64,000 nucleotides of DNA, from the NCBI GenBank assembly GCA_013177995.1, contig JABLXN010000006.1, forward strand, positions 1-64,000. Reading direction: 5' to 3'. The notes below the pieces were generated by a model. It saw only the letters and a list, made by a program, of their open reading frames with translations. It ran no database searches and was not told the DNA's origin. Positions 8,984 through 18,600 of this stretch are shown in pieces. The translations under genes and the position numbers were made by a program. Origin of the DNA: Brevinematales bacterium (GTDB taxonomy: Bacteria; Spirochaetota; Brevinematia; Brevinematales; Thermospiraceae). Numbering within the stretch: the first letter of the stretch is position 1; the number at the start of each line of letters is the position of its first letter.

Positions 8984-9011
8984 TTTACTTTTTTTTTCCT
9001 CGCTTTATAAT
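8984..9011 (+). promoter_or_regulatory. promoter of the TrpB2 gene
   Basis: TTTACT (8984-8989) and a perfect TATAAT (9006-9011) are 16 bases apart, leaving a leader of about 30 bases. Confidence 0.7.
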
Positions 9012-9047
9012 ATGTTTCTGCAAAAAGAAACACCAAAGGAGTTTTGT

Positions 9048-10406
9048 ATGGAGATTCAGAAGATTGACCTCATGCAAAAAGACATGCCGCGAAAGTGGTA
9101 CAATATCCAGGCGGATCTACCCAAACCCCTTGATCCTCCTGTTGGGCCGGATGGCAAGCCTATTTCTCCTGATGCGTTGACGGCTATTTTTCCCAAGGCC
9201 CTCATTGAGCAGGAAATGTCCACGGAGAGATGTATTGATATCCCGGAAGAGGTGCTGGATGTCTATGCTCGTTGGCGTCCTACCCCTGTTTTTCGGGCTA
9301 TTCATCTTGAGCAATATCTGAAAACCCCGGCAAAGATATACTACAAGTATGAAGGAGCCTCACCGGCTGGTTCTCACAAGCCCAATACCGCTATAGCCCA
9401 GGCCTACTATAACAAAAAAGAAGGGATTACCCGTCTCACCACAGAAACAGGGGCCGGTCAATGGGGGAGTGCTCTTTCCTTAGCTGGGGCTCTCTTTGGT
9501 GTGCAGGTGCGGGTGTATATGGTGAAGAGTAGCTACAATATGAAACCTGCGCGTCGGCAGCTCATGGCTACATGGGGAGCCGAATGTATTGCCAGCCCGA
9601 GTAATCTCACCGAGTTTGGGCGAAAGATCCTTGCCGAAGATCCCTCCAATCCGGGGAGTCTTGGTATTGCAATTAGTGAGGCGGTGGAAGAAGCCGCGAA
9701 CAGAAATGATACCAATTATGCCCTTGGGAGTGTTCTCAATCATGTCCTCCTTCATCAAACGATCATTGGCCTGGAGGCCAAGGCTCAACTTGCCAGTGTG
9801 AACGCCTATCCCGATGTGGTTATTGGTTGTGTAGGGGGTGGAAGTAATTTTGGAGGCATTGCCTTTCCATTTTTGCATGATGTGATCAGAGAGGGCAAAA
9901 AGATCAAGGTGATTGCCGTGGAACCCAAGGCATGTCCAACCCTTACCAAAGGGCTTTATACGTATGATTACGGCGATACCGCAGGGATGACCCCTATCAT
10001 GAAGATGCATACCCTTGGTCATACCTTCATGCCACCGACAATCCATGCGGGAGGACTTCGCTACCATGGGATGGCACCATTAGTCAGTGCGGTTCTCAAC
10101 GAGGGGCTTATTGAGGCCCGTGCCTACTACCAGAAGGAGGTTTTTGAAGCCGGGGTTCTGTTTGCGAGAACTGAAGGGATGGTCCCCGCTCCAGAAACTA
10201 CTCACGCGATCAAGGCGGCTATTGATGAAGCCATACGGGCAAGAGAAGAAGCCACTCCGAGAACTATTCTCTTCAACTTTAGTGGGCATGGTTTCTTTGA
10301 CATGAGTTCCTATCAACTCTACTTTGAGGGTTCTATGGAGGACTACGAATATCCAGACAAGGCCATTCAGGAAGCCCTTCATCACCTTCCCCTTCAGGCA
10401 AAATAA
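9048..10406 (+). CDS. TrpB2-type tryptophan synthase beta chain
   Basis: A pyridoxal-phosphate enzyme that joins indole and serine to form tryptophan, 452 residues. The length and the N-terminal block [21 protein letters not shown] identify the TrpB2 subfamily, which is longer than TrpB1 and is known from archaea and thermophilic bacteria. The PLP lysine lies in [14 protein letters not shown], and the phosphate-binding glycine loop is [10 protein letters not shown]. The ATG at 9048 follows AAAGGAG. No trpA, trpC or other trp gene is near, so the enzyme may salvage free indole or act as a serine-using enzyme rather than as part of a full pathway. It forms a single-gene unit with its own promoter and terminator. 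Confidence 0.93.
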   Translation: MEIQKIDLMQKDMPRKWYNIQADLPKPLDPPVGPDGKPISPDALTAIFPKALIEQEMSTERCIDIPEEVLDVYARWRPTPVFRAIHLEQYLKTPAKIYYKYEGASPAGSHKPNTAIAQAYYNKKEGITRLTTETGAGQWGSALSLAGALFGVQVRVYMVKSSYNMKPARRQLMATWGAECIASPSNLTEFGRKILAEDPSNPGSLGIAISEAVEEAANRNDTNYALGSVLNHVLLHQTIIGLEAKAQLASVNAYPDVVIGCVGGGSNFGGIAFPFLHDVIREGKKIKVIAVEPKACPTLTKGLYTYDYGDTAGMTPIMKMHTLGHTFMPPTIHAGGLRYHGMAPLVSAVLNEGLIEARAYYQKEVFEAGVLFARTEGMVPAPETTHAIKAAIDEAIRAREEATPRTILFNFSGHGFFDMSSYQLYFEGSMEDYEYPDKAIQEALHHLPLQAK

Positions 10407-10415
10407 GAAAAAGAG

Positions 10416-10445
10416 CCGGGCTGTTTGAGACAGCCCGGTTTTTTG
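10416..10445 (+). terminator. terminator of the TrpB2 gene
   Basis: CCGGGCTGT (10416-10424) pairs with ACAGCCCGG (10430-10438) and is followed by TTTTTTTG. Confidence 0.93.
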
Positions 10446-10555
10446 TTTCTTTTTTCCTATAAACTCTTTTTTTTATTCATGCTCAGTGTGAAAAGAAGTG
10501 TTCTGTTTTGAGAGGGGAAAGTGACGCCTGAGGAGAGAAGAATTTCCTGTGAGAG

Positions 10556-10584
10556 TTGTTTTTTTTCTCTTTTTGTGCTATAGT
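10556..10584 (+). promoter_or_regulatory. promoter of the ECF sigma factor gene
   Basis: TTGTTT (10556-10561) and TATAGT (10579-10584) are 17 bases apart. This looks like a housekeeping promoter, not an obvious autoregulated ECF type. Confidence 0.6.
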
Positions 10585-10638
10585 AAATGGAGAGAAAAGT
10601 ATCGTGGTATCAAAACAATCTGTACGAAAGGAAAGAGA

Positions 10639-11229
10639 ATGGATATCAAAGCCCTTTCCGATGAAGAGATTGTAGCCTCGCTGCAAAAAGTGGCAAAGGA
10701 TGGAGATACCTTTGCGCCGGAGGCACTTCCCTACCTTGAGGTTTTGTATGATCGGTATTTTGATAGGGTTATCCAGTGGGCACAAACGGCAGGAGTGAAG
10801 AAGCAAGAAGCCATTGATGTGGCCCAGGAAGCCTTTATTCGACTGTATTATCGTTGTAGGAGTTATGATCCTTCTCGGCCGTTTCGGTTCTGGTTTTTCA
10901 AGTTGGTTTACAACCTTTCCATGACCTATCTCAAACAACAACAAAAACCTCTTTCGTTTGAGGAACATTTTTCGTTTGACGAATTGCCAGAGGATGAGGA
11001 AAAAAATTTTTCAGAAAAATTTCAATTTTGGGACACTTTTTATGGTATATTGTATGAAATGCCAGAGAAGATTCGAGTGGTGCTGATGTGGCATCTCTTA
11101 GAAGACATGAGTTTTGATGAAATTGCGCAGATACTTAATATTTCCTCCCGTCAAGTAAGAAATCGGTATGACAAAGCCTTGGAGTGGGCGAGAGAACGAC
11201 TTGGGAGGGACAACAGCGATGAAAGGTAA
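10639..11229 (+). CDS. ECF-type RNA polymerase sigma factor
   Basis: A 196-residue sigma factor with region 2 (AIDVAQEAFIRLYYRCRSYDPSRPFRFWFFKLVYN) described by its landmark ends AIDVAQEAF and FRFWFFKLVYN, and a region 4 helix-turn-helix (MSFDEIAQILNISSRQVRNRYDKALEWAR, recognisable by DEIAQILNISS and QVRNRYDKAL). Region 1.1 and region 3 are absent, as expected for the extracytoplasmic-function group. The ATG at 10639 follows GAAAGGAAAGAG. Its end overlaps the FecR-like gene by 11 bases, so the two should be co-translated and act as a sigma/anti-sigma or sigma/sensor pair. Confidence 0.92.
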   Translation: MDIKALSDEEIVASLQKVAKDGDTFAPEALPYLEVLYDRYFDRVIQWAQTAGVKKQEAIDVAQEAFIRLYYRCRSYDPSRPFRFWFFKLVYNLSMTYLKQQQKPLSFEEHFSFDELPEDEEKNFSEKFQFWDTFYGILYEMPEKIRVVLMWHLLEDMSFDEIAQILNISSRQVRNRYDKALEWARERLGRDNSDER

Positions 11230-12085
11230 GGGGCAGGAAAGAAGATTTAAGGGGCAACGAGAGAAAGAAGCCTTGATAAAGGGGCTTCTTCTCTCCTTTC
11301 GTGAGGTGATGAAGGTGGAAAAACCACCTTTCGCCCAGTTTGTGCGCCAGTGCGAAAAACGCATGGCGTTTACGAGGGAAGCACGCAGGCTGGCCGCGAG
11401 GAGATGGGGTATGACTCTTCGCTGGGGGTTAGCGCTGGCAAGCGTGCTTATCCTGGGTGTCTTCGTTGGTCGTGGATTTTTCTTTCTTTCGGCGAAGAAG
11501 GACTTTGTGGCTACCCAGATGGGCAGAGTGGAGATGGCCAAGGGATCGAGTCTCCATGTTTCTCGGTACAAGAGGGATTCTTTGACGGTGATCCATTTTG
11601 TGCTTTCTTCGGGTGAGGCAAAATTTGAGCCTGAGAAACTTCCCGGGGATGTGCGCTATGTGGTAGAAACCCCTCATCTCTATATTCGTGTGGTGGGAAC
11701 GGTATTTCGGGTTCGGGTAGAGGCTGAGGCTACCGTGGTCCAGGTCGAAGAGGGGAAGGTATGGTGCTATCCACGAGCTGAAGGGCACACCTTAGACACC
11801 GTTTTGCAGGGGGAGAGCCCCAATAAGGGTGTGGCTATTTTGAGTGGTGGGGGAGAACATATCTGGAAAGAAAAGAAAGAAACTGAGAGAGTGACAAAAG
11901 AGGTCATAGCAGAAAGGGAAAAAGTGGTTTCTCAACAAATGAATATAACTCAAAAGGACCAAACGAGAGCTTTTTTAACTGATGGGGAGAAGGCGAGTCT
12001 TCTTTTCTACCAGGAATACAAAAATTATCGGGTGAGGTTAACGGCTTCTCAGCGACTGGAGATTGTGTCTCTTGCTGAGAAATGA
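11219..12085 (+). CDS. FecR-domain membrane protein, probable sigma regulator
   Basis: 288 residues. A cytoplasmic N-terminus of about 65 residues is followed by a single membrane helix (MTLRWGLALASVLILGVFVG) and a periplasmic FecR domain seen in FVATQMGRVEMAKGSSL and VVETPHLYIRVVGTVFRVRV. In the family, such proteins either hold a sigma factor inactive or scaffold signalling. The tail after residue 215 is charged and of low complexity. The start at 11219 is inside the sigma factor gene and is preceded by GGGAGGG. The stop overlaps an ATG in another frame (ATGA at 12082-12085), but the next gene appears to be read in a third frame. Confidence 0.85.
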   Translation: MKGKGQERRFKGQREKEALIKGLLLSFREVMKVEKPPFAQFVRQCEKRMAFTREARRLAARRWGMTLRWGLALASVLILGVFVGRGFFFLSAKKDFVATQMGRVEMAKGSSLHVSRYKRDSLTVIHFVLSSGEAKFEPEKLPGDVRYVVETPHLYIRVVGTVFRVRVEAEATVVQVEEGKVWCYPRAEGHTLDTVLQGESPNKGVAILSGGGEHIWKEKKETERVTKEVIAEREKVVSQQMNITQKDQTRAFLTDGEKASLLFYQEYKNYRVRLTASQRLEIVSLAEK

Positions 12086-12929
12086 GAAAAAAGAGGCATC
12101 CATTGATCTTTCTTCATGGGCGAAAAGCTGGTTTATGCCGGTACTTTTACCGGATTCTGTGGTGGTGGTGTCTCATACGGGGATTATTCTTCGTTTTCGT
12201 TATGATGGCAAGATTCTTTTCAAGCTTCGTCCTGTGGACGGAAAAGTGGTGGGAGAACCCTTAGTCACAGGGCGTGGGGTTGTTCTCATGCAAACCCATG
12301 GCTTAACGGTGTGTCTGTGGGAGGGGACATTCTGGACTCTTCCTGCTGAGGCTACTTTCCTCTCACGAAGCAAGCCGTACTATGATGAGGAGCGGGATGT
12401 TCTTGTCTATGCGAATGAGGCGGGGAGTATTGCAGGTTATAGTATGGCTAAAAGAGAAATACTCTGGACGCACCGATTGGTGAGGGAATTTGTAGGAGCC
12501 CCTATCATTGGAAAAGAGGGGGTCGCCTATCTTTATGGAGGAAATGGAAATACCCTCATTGCCGTCGATGTGAGGGATGGGCATTTTGTCTGGAGCACTT
12601 CTCTGGAGGCACCTCTTCAAAAGATGGACATTGTAGGAGAGAGACTGGCACTGGTACTTGCCTCTTCAAAGGGGAGCCATATCCAGTTGTTTTCTCTTCG
12701 GGAAGGGGAGAAGGTTGTTACCTTTGTACTTTCGAGTGGGATTAAAACTTCTCTCAGGGAGAAGAGGATGTGGTATCTTCTCACCGAAGAGGGGGAGGTC
12801 TATCGCCTTGATACCGAGGAGGGAAGACTTCATCTGGTGACAAAAGTTCAGGATGTGACGGGGCTTACCTTTATAAGTAACCGTTTAGCCACCGTAGGGG
12901 CCTCTGGTCTTCGGTTTATTGAGAAGTAA
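12072..12929 (+). CDS. beta-propeller (PQQ/WD-like) repeat protein
   Basis: About 285 residues built of repeated blades: IILRFRYDGKILFKLRP, YANEAGSIAGYSMAKREILW, AVDVRDGHFVW, YRLDTEEGRLHLV. This pattern is typical of PQQ-like or WD-type propellers, which bind partners rather than catalyse. No signal peptide is visible, which is odd for a family usually found outside the membrane. The start is uncertain. A TTG at 12072 lies ten bases after GGAG (12058-12061), and an ATG at 12135 would give a shorter protein. The ATGA at 12082 reads another frame, stops early, and gives no propeller sequence. It overlaps the FecR gene and converges with the next gene by 14 bases. Confidence 0.7.
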   Translation: MLRNEKKEASIDLSSWAKSWFMPVLLPDSVVVVSHTGIILRFRYDGKILFKLRPVDGKVVGEPLVTGRGVVLMQTHGLTVCLWEGTFWTLPAEATFLSRSKPYYDEERDVLVYANEAGSIAGYSMAKREILWTHRLVREFVGAPIIGKEGVAYLYGGNGNTLIAVDVRDGHFVWSTSLEAPLQKMDIVGERLALVLASSKGSHIQLFSLREGEKVVTFVLSSGIKTSLREKRMWYLLTEEGEVYRLDTEEGRLHLVTKVQDVTGLTFISNRLATVGASGLRFIEK

Positions 12930-14874
12930 GGGTCAAAGGGTAAAAATTCAGGTTGGAGAGGATTCGGTAGTCTCCTCCCATATTCCAGAAGGTATATCCT
13001 GAACCGCCGCCATCCCATGTTCCTGAAATCTCACGCTGTACATAGCTTTCGTTGTAGTATTTTCTATCATAATTCACCCCTATTTTGAAGGCCTGAACGT
13101 AAGGGCGTATGAGGGAGTGTTTTTTGGCGATCCAGTGATTGCGTTTACTTCCGTAAAAGTAAATCCGATAGGGTCTTTCTTCGGCCGGTTCATAAGCCAT
13201 AAAACCCTGGTCAAAGTGAGAAGGATAGTACATGGGACAGAACGTGTCCACGAAAGAGGAGAGAAGGTCTATCTCCTGATAGGTTCTGAGGCTTGTTCTG
13301 TACCAGCCGTTAGCCCCATAGATATCCATACTGATGGGAACATCAAGGTTTTTGCGCATATATCTGAAAAAGGAATAGAGGAGTGACTCGGGGGTCATAC
13401 CAGGGGCTTTTGCCAGGTAAAAGAGGTGGGAGAGATTCTCTCCATCGGTGGGGAAACGTACATAGTCAAACTGTATCTCGTCAAACCCTAAGGCAACGGC
13501 TTCTTGAGCAATGGCAAGATTGTATTGCCAGACGAGGCGGTGGTAGGCATCGACCCAGTATTCCTGGATCTCTTTTTTGGTTTCTCCCGTCGTCTTTATG
13601 CCTTGCCATGGTTTAGAAAAATTTTTGTCCCAGGCAGCAAGCATAAAGTTACTGCTACTATAGAGCACTCTATCCTGGAATAGCACAATTCTGGCAATAA
13701 GATACCATCCCCTTTTTTTGGCTTCTTCGATAAAAGATGAGAGGGGGAGGGGGCGTGAATGACCCAGCTGCTTGAGGAGGGGGGTTTTGGGAGAAAACCT
13801 GAGGTTTCCCCAGTCGTCTTTGAGGTCTATCACAAGAGCGTTGGCTTTTTTTTCTTCCATGAGGGAGAGAATAGGTTTGAAACGGGATGGTTTGGAGACA
13901 ATGGAAGGGGGGAGATAAAAGGCCACCTTATTTTTTGCTTTCTCCTGTCGCGGGGAGAGAAGAGGGGGCTGAAAAGCCCACAGGTCAGAGAGAACAACAC
14001 CATCGATCCAGAGACAGGACACAGTTCCCTGTTTTTTCTCTCTGAAAAGCTGGCAAAGAGTGGCAACCTGGTGGTGTTTTTCCCATGGTTTTAGCTTTAT
14101 GCCATCGAAAACCATAATACCCTGGTCGCTTGTGAGAAGAAGCCCTTCTTCAGAAAGAGTAAGCCCGGAAACAAAACCGTCATCTAAAGCCAATTTTTGT
14201 ACCTTTTCCCATCGTTTGTTTGTATAAGAATAGAGGTGGGGGAAAAAGTTGTTCACTGCCCAGATGCCCTTCCATTTTCCAGAGGAAACAACAAGAAGAG
14301 ATGATATTTCTTCGTTGTAAAGGGTATCAGCAAAAAGACCACGGCTCTCTCTTTTCCAGTTTCCTTCATAGCGAAAGATACCATTCAGGGCATGTCCTGC
14401 CCAGAGAGTCAGGCGCGGGGTAGCCCTGATGGCTACACTCAGCCATCCCCGGTAAGTGGGAGAGCCTAAAGAGATCCAGCTCTGGCCGGCGTTGGTGGAA
14501 AGATAGACAGTACTTTTTGAACAGGTGGCCCATACGGAGGGGTTATCCGGGGCGATAGCCACGTCCATGAGAGGTTCTGTATCGGGAAAGTAGTGAACGC
14601 CATTTTCGGAGAGGTCTTGAATAAGCCAGGTATGAAGGCCTGTATTTTTTGGGCTTATTTCCCCTGAGGTGGGGTCAAAAAAGAAAAGCCCATGGGAGGT
14701 TCGAAGAAGGATAGCTGAAGGGGCAGAAAGTATTTCCCATATGCTTCCATTGGTCCAGATAGGCAAAAAGTCTTTGTTTGTATAGACAAAAAAACCTTTG
14801 TCTGAACCGATGTAAATGGTGCTATAAAGAAGAGAGGGGATTATCAGGAAAAAAAGAGAGAAAGCCTTGTTCAT
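12916..14874 (-). CDS. exported propeller plus DUF4015-type glycoside hydrolase-like protein
   Basis: 652 residues. A signal peptide (MNKAFSLFFLIIPSLLYS) is followed by about 280 residues of BNR/photosystem-style propeller (for example STNAGQSWISLG, which carries the Asp-box-like SxNxGxxW). The rest is a TIM-barrel domain of the DUF4015 (putative glycoside hydrolase) type: ALVIDLKDDWGNLRF, FDEIQFDYVRFP, PISMDIYGANGW and CPMYYPSHF. The acidic residues in FDEIQFDYVRFP are the likely catalytic site, by analogy only. The protein is predicted to be exported and may act on cell-envelope or external polysaccharide. It overlaps the PHP gene by four bases (ATGA) and so belongs to the minus-strand operon from smc. 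Confidence 0.85.
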   Translation of the reverse strand: MNKAFSLFFLIIPSLLYSTIYIGSDKGFFVYTNKDFLPIWTNGSIWEILSAPSAILLRTSHGLFFFDPTSGEISPKNTGLHTWLIQDLSENGVHYFPDTEPLMDVAIAPDNPSVWATCSKSTVYLSTNAGQSWISLGSPTYRGWLSVAIRATPRLTLWAGHALNGIFRYEGNWKRESRGLFADTLYNEEISSLLVVSSGKWKGIWAVNNFFPHLYSYTNKRWEKVQKLALDDGFVSGLTLSEEGLLLTSDQGIMVFDGIKLKPWEKHHQVATLCQLFREKKQGTVSCLWIDGVVLSDLWAFQPPLLSPRQEKAKNKVAFYLPPSIVSKPSRFKPILSLMEEKKANALVIDLKDDWGNLRFSPKTPLLKQLGHSRPLPLSSFIEEAKKRGWYLIARIVLFQDRVLYSSSNFMLAAWDKNFSKPWQGIKTTGETKKEIQEYWVDAYHRLVWQYNLAIAQEAVALGFDEIQFDYVRFPTDGENLSHLFYLAKAPGMTPESLLYSFFRYMRKNLDVPISMDIYGANGWYRTSLRTYQEIDLLSSFVDTFCPMYYPSHFDQGFMAYEPAEERPYRIYFYGSKRNHWIAKKHSLIRPYVQAFKIGVNYDRKYYNESYVQREISGTWDGGGSGYTFWNMGGDYRILSNLNFYPLTLTSQ

Positions 14875-15623
14875 AAGACCTCCAGAGGGTGAAAGACATG
14901 CTTTTTGTAATAGCCGGGGGTGAGGGAAAGTTCCCGGGCAAGGATGAGAGCCTTTTCTATTCCTTCTCCCACCTCTTCTGGCCGGTGAGCGTCTGATCCG
15001 AGAATAACCTTCTTGCCACCTTTTTGGGCGTATCGTGTGAGAATGTGGATATCTGGCATACTGAAGGGCAGGCCTTTTCTCCAGAGGGAGGTGTTGATCT
15101 CTAGAGCTATATCTTTTTCTATAATAAGGGAGAGAATGCTATCCACCATATCCCATGGAATATGATAGGAAGCAAGGTATCTTCTCGGAAAATCCATATG
15201 GGCAACGGCATCAATGTCGGTGGTTTCTACCATGCGACGAACCTCTGAAAAATAGGCTTCATAAACTGTTTCATCGGGAACATTGTGCGTGGCGAAAGGT
15301 CCGAATACCTTACCGGCGACATGGATAGAACCTAAGAAAAGGTCAAAGGGCAGGTCTTTCCATTGTTGAAGAAGAGAAGGGTTATTCTGGATTTCTCCTA
15401 TCTCGACACCGATGAGAAGACCGGGAAATTGCTTTTGTTTATTGGTTAGAAAAAGGCATCGGCTTTCCACATCGAACGTGTACTCTTTGTCTTCCCATAC
15501 CTGATAGTGGTCAGCGATGGTAAAAAAATCCAGCCCTTTTTTTTGCGCGGTAATGGCAATCTCCTCTATAGAGGAGGAGGAATCAGGGGAAAAAAAGCTA
15601 TGAATGTGCGAATCAGCCAGCAC
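14871..15623 (-). CDS. PHP-domain phosphoesterase (histidinol-phosphatase-like)
   Basis: 250 residues with the PHP metal motifs: DSHIHSFFSPD at the N-terminus, TIADHYQ, the H in GSIHVAG, DAVAHMDFPRRY and GSDAHRPEEVG at the C-terminus. Histidinol phosphatases of the HisJ type have this length and order. No his genes are near, so a role in histidine synthesis is only possible; the broader family also includes nucleotide phosphoesterases. It starts two bases after the smc stop and overlaps the downstream DUF4015-type gene, so it is probably expressed with both. Confidence 0.85.
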   Translation of the reverse strand: MLADSHIHSFFSPDSSSSIEEIAITAQKKGLDFFTIADHYQVWEDKEYTFDVESRCLFLTNKQKQFPGLLIGVEIGEIQNNPSLLQQWKDLPFDLFLGSIHVAGKVFGPFATHNVPDETVYEAYFSEVRRMVETTDIDAVAHMDFPRRYLASYHIPWDMVDSILSLIIEKDIALEINTSLWRKGLPFSMPDIHILTRYAQKGGKKVILGSDAHRPEEVGEGIEKALILARELSLTPGYYKKHVFHPLEVL

Positions 15624-15625
15624 AA

Positions 15626-18600
15626 CTATGCCTCCTCTTCCTCTCGGATGAAAAGGGATGCGGCTTCATCGAAGGCTACGCTGACAACCTTGGAAACACC
15701 CTGTTCTTCCATGGTGACACCATAAAGGGCATCACAGATCTCAAGGGTTGACTTTGAGTGAGAAACAATCAAGAACTGAGAGACTTCCTTGAAGTCAAGG
15801 AGAAGTCTTTTGAAGCGTTCAATATTGTCGTCATCGAGGGGGGCGTCCATTTCGTCTAACACAACAAAGGGGGTGGGTTTCAGGTGGAGAATGGCAAAGA
15901 TCACCGAGATGGCGACAAGAGCCCTTTCTCCTCCGGAGAGAAGAGAGATTGATTGAAACTTTTTTCCTGGTGGTTCTGCCATGATGTTGATACCGGAGTT
16001 AAGGACATCATTTTCATCAACTAAGATGAGATCAGCCCTTCCTCCATCAAACATTCGGGCAAAGATTTTTCGGAAAGATTTTCGGATAGCCTCAAAGGAG
16101 GAGACAAAGAGTTCTCTTGACTTTTCATTGGTTTCTTCAATGAGATTCACAATATCCTGCATGGCTTTTTCACTGTCTTGCTTTTGTTGTTCGAGGTAGT
16201 CCCGACGTTCCCTTGCATTTCGGTACTCCTCGATAGCAAGGAGGTTCACATCCCCTAACTGGGTGAGATCCTGGCGGAGTTTGGTTATGGTTTTGTGAAG
16301 AGAGTCAATGGTGTCTCCCTCCTGGAGGGGAACATCGGAAGGCGAGCAGTTATAGATTTCCTGGATACGGCTGATAATAGCCTGCTGGTTTGCCTGACGT
16401 TCCTGGATGGCGTTTTCGAGTCCTCCGATGCGTTTTTCGAGGGTCTGGATGTCGATTTCGATCTCTTTTCTGAGAGATTCCAGGGACTTTCGCTGCTTGA
16501 GAATGGATTCCACCTGGGAACGAATATCGGTGAGATTTTTCTGGTAGTGGTCTAAATCACGGGAGAGGAGGGAGAGTTTCTCTTCAGCTTCTTCAATGAG
16601 GCTTTCTAATTGCTCGACAATCTGCTCTGAATTGTCAATATCCCGGGTGTAATTGGTTCTGGTTCTCTCGATCTCTTCAATCTGATGACCGATACGCTGG
16701 ATTTCTGTGGCTAATGACTTGTACTGCTCGTCAATGCGTACACTTTCTACACGCTGATTGTTGAGTTTTTCAAGCTCTTTGTTGAGTTCGGTTTTTTTGT
16801 CGGCGACATCGGCTTCATATTCTTCGATAATCTGCATGATGTTTTCGAGCTGGCTTTGTTTTTGAAGAATACGGTCCCCGTATTGAGCAAGAGTATTCTG
16901 GATCTGGGCGTATGTTTCTTCTGAATTATGGTGTTCTCGTTCAAGTTTTTTGATCTCTTCTTCAAGCGAATGTACCTCGTACTCAGCGCGGGTATAGGAG
17001 GCCTGGATGTTTTCTCGCAGGGTCTGGAGTTCTCGAAGACGTTCCTGGAGGGCTTCGATCTTCAGACGGTTGTCTTCGATGACCGACGAAATTTCTTCGA
17101 TGTTTTCCTGGATGCGTTCTTTCTGGGTATAGGTGCCCTCTTCGCTGTAAAGGATACCAAGGATACTTTCGTAAGAGGACTGGATTTCTTTGAAGAGATT
17201 TTTGAGACTACTGAGATACTCTTTGCTCTGTTCGAGATGGCTGTTGGCAAGAGACGATTCTATTTTGGTGAAGAGATCGGCAAGTTTGGCCTCTAAAAGG
17301 GGCCTTCTCTGGGAGAAGGCTTTGATTTCTGTGGCCTGTTTTTCGAGGGACTCGATGATGATTTTGTCCACTGACTTGAGTTTTTGTTGAAGATTCTGGA
17401 TACTCTGCAAAAGGCTCTGGTTTTCTTTTTTGAGGTCGGATTCCTCTTTGCTGTTTTGTTGCATCTGGGTGGTGATATCCTGAACCTCGAGGGCAATGCG
17501 GTCACGTTTTTGTTTGAGTTCTGTGAGAAGGTTTTGTTTTTCCTCCCATTGACTTGAGAGGGCTTGTTTCTGATGAAAGATTTCCTCGAGTTTTTTCTGC
17601 AGGCTATCTCTCTGGAATTCTAAGGTGAGAATATCCTTCTTGAGAGCATCCACATGGTCACGGGTCACGGTTTGAGAGAAGCCCAAGTTTCTTGACTTTT
17701 CGAGAAGGGCTTGATTGAGGAGTTTCATGCTCTCGTGGAGGTTGTCGATGGTTCTCTGGATATCAGAGAGTTTTTCTTTGGCATTTTCCCTGAGCTCTTC
17801 AATCGAAGAGAGGGCTTCCTGTTTTTTCTGGTATTCTTCACGGAGGGCTTTTTCTCTTTCAGCCCCTTCTGAAAGACGCTGGGAGAGACTCTCTATTTGT
17901 TTTTCAAGGAAGGCTTTTCGTTCACGGTTGGATTTGATCTGAGTCTGGAGTTCAGTGATGTTTTTTTCTAAGGAAGTGATTTTCTCACGCCATTCGTTTT
18001 GCTGGCTTTCTTTCTGGGAAAGTTCTTCATCGAGGGTGATGAGGCTCTCTTCGATTTCGGAGAGTTTGGCCTGTTTCTGGGTGAGCTGGGTTTCTATTTT
18101 TTGTTTGTCGGCTATTTTGGCCTCGATTTCTTCCTGCATGTTTTTGACACGGAGAACCTCAAAGCGAAGTTCGCAGGAGGTGAGTTCGGCTTTTATTTCG
18201 TTGTATCTTCGGGCATTTTCCGCCTGTTTTTCGAGTTTGATGAGTTCTTTTTCAAGTTCGATAATCACATCCTGTACACGTTCAAGGTTGGCTCGTGCTG
18301 CTTCAAGTTTTTTCTCTGCCTCTTCTTTGCGAAACTTGAATTTGGAAATACCTGCAAATTCCTCGAAAAGCAGTCGTCTCTCCTCGGGGCTTTCCGAGAG
18401 AAGCCGGTCAATTTTCCCCTGTTCAAAGATAGCGTAACTATCCCTTCCTATGCCTGTATCGAGAAAGATTTCTACAATATCCTTGAGTCGAACACGAGAT
18501 TTGTTGATAAAGTACTGTCCCTCTCCTGAGCGGAAAATGCGTCTTCCAATACTTACCTCATTGAAGTCTAAAGGAAGCCAGTGGTTTTCGTTGGAAAAGG

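Noticed and set aside
12082-12264. The ATGA-coupled frame after the FecR-like gene
   Set aside because: It lacks propeller repeats and stops after 60 codons, while the frame starting near 12072 gives a full propeller.
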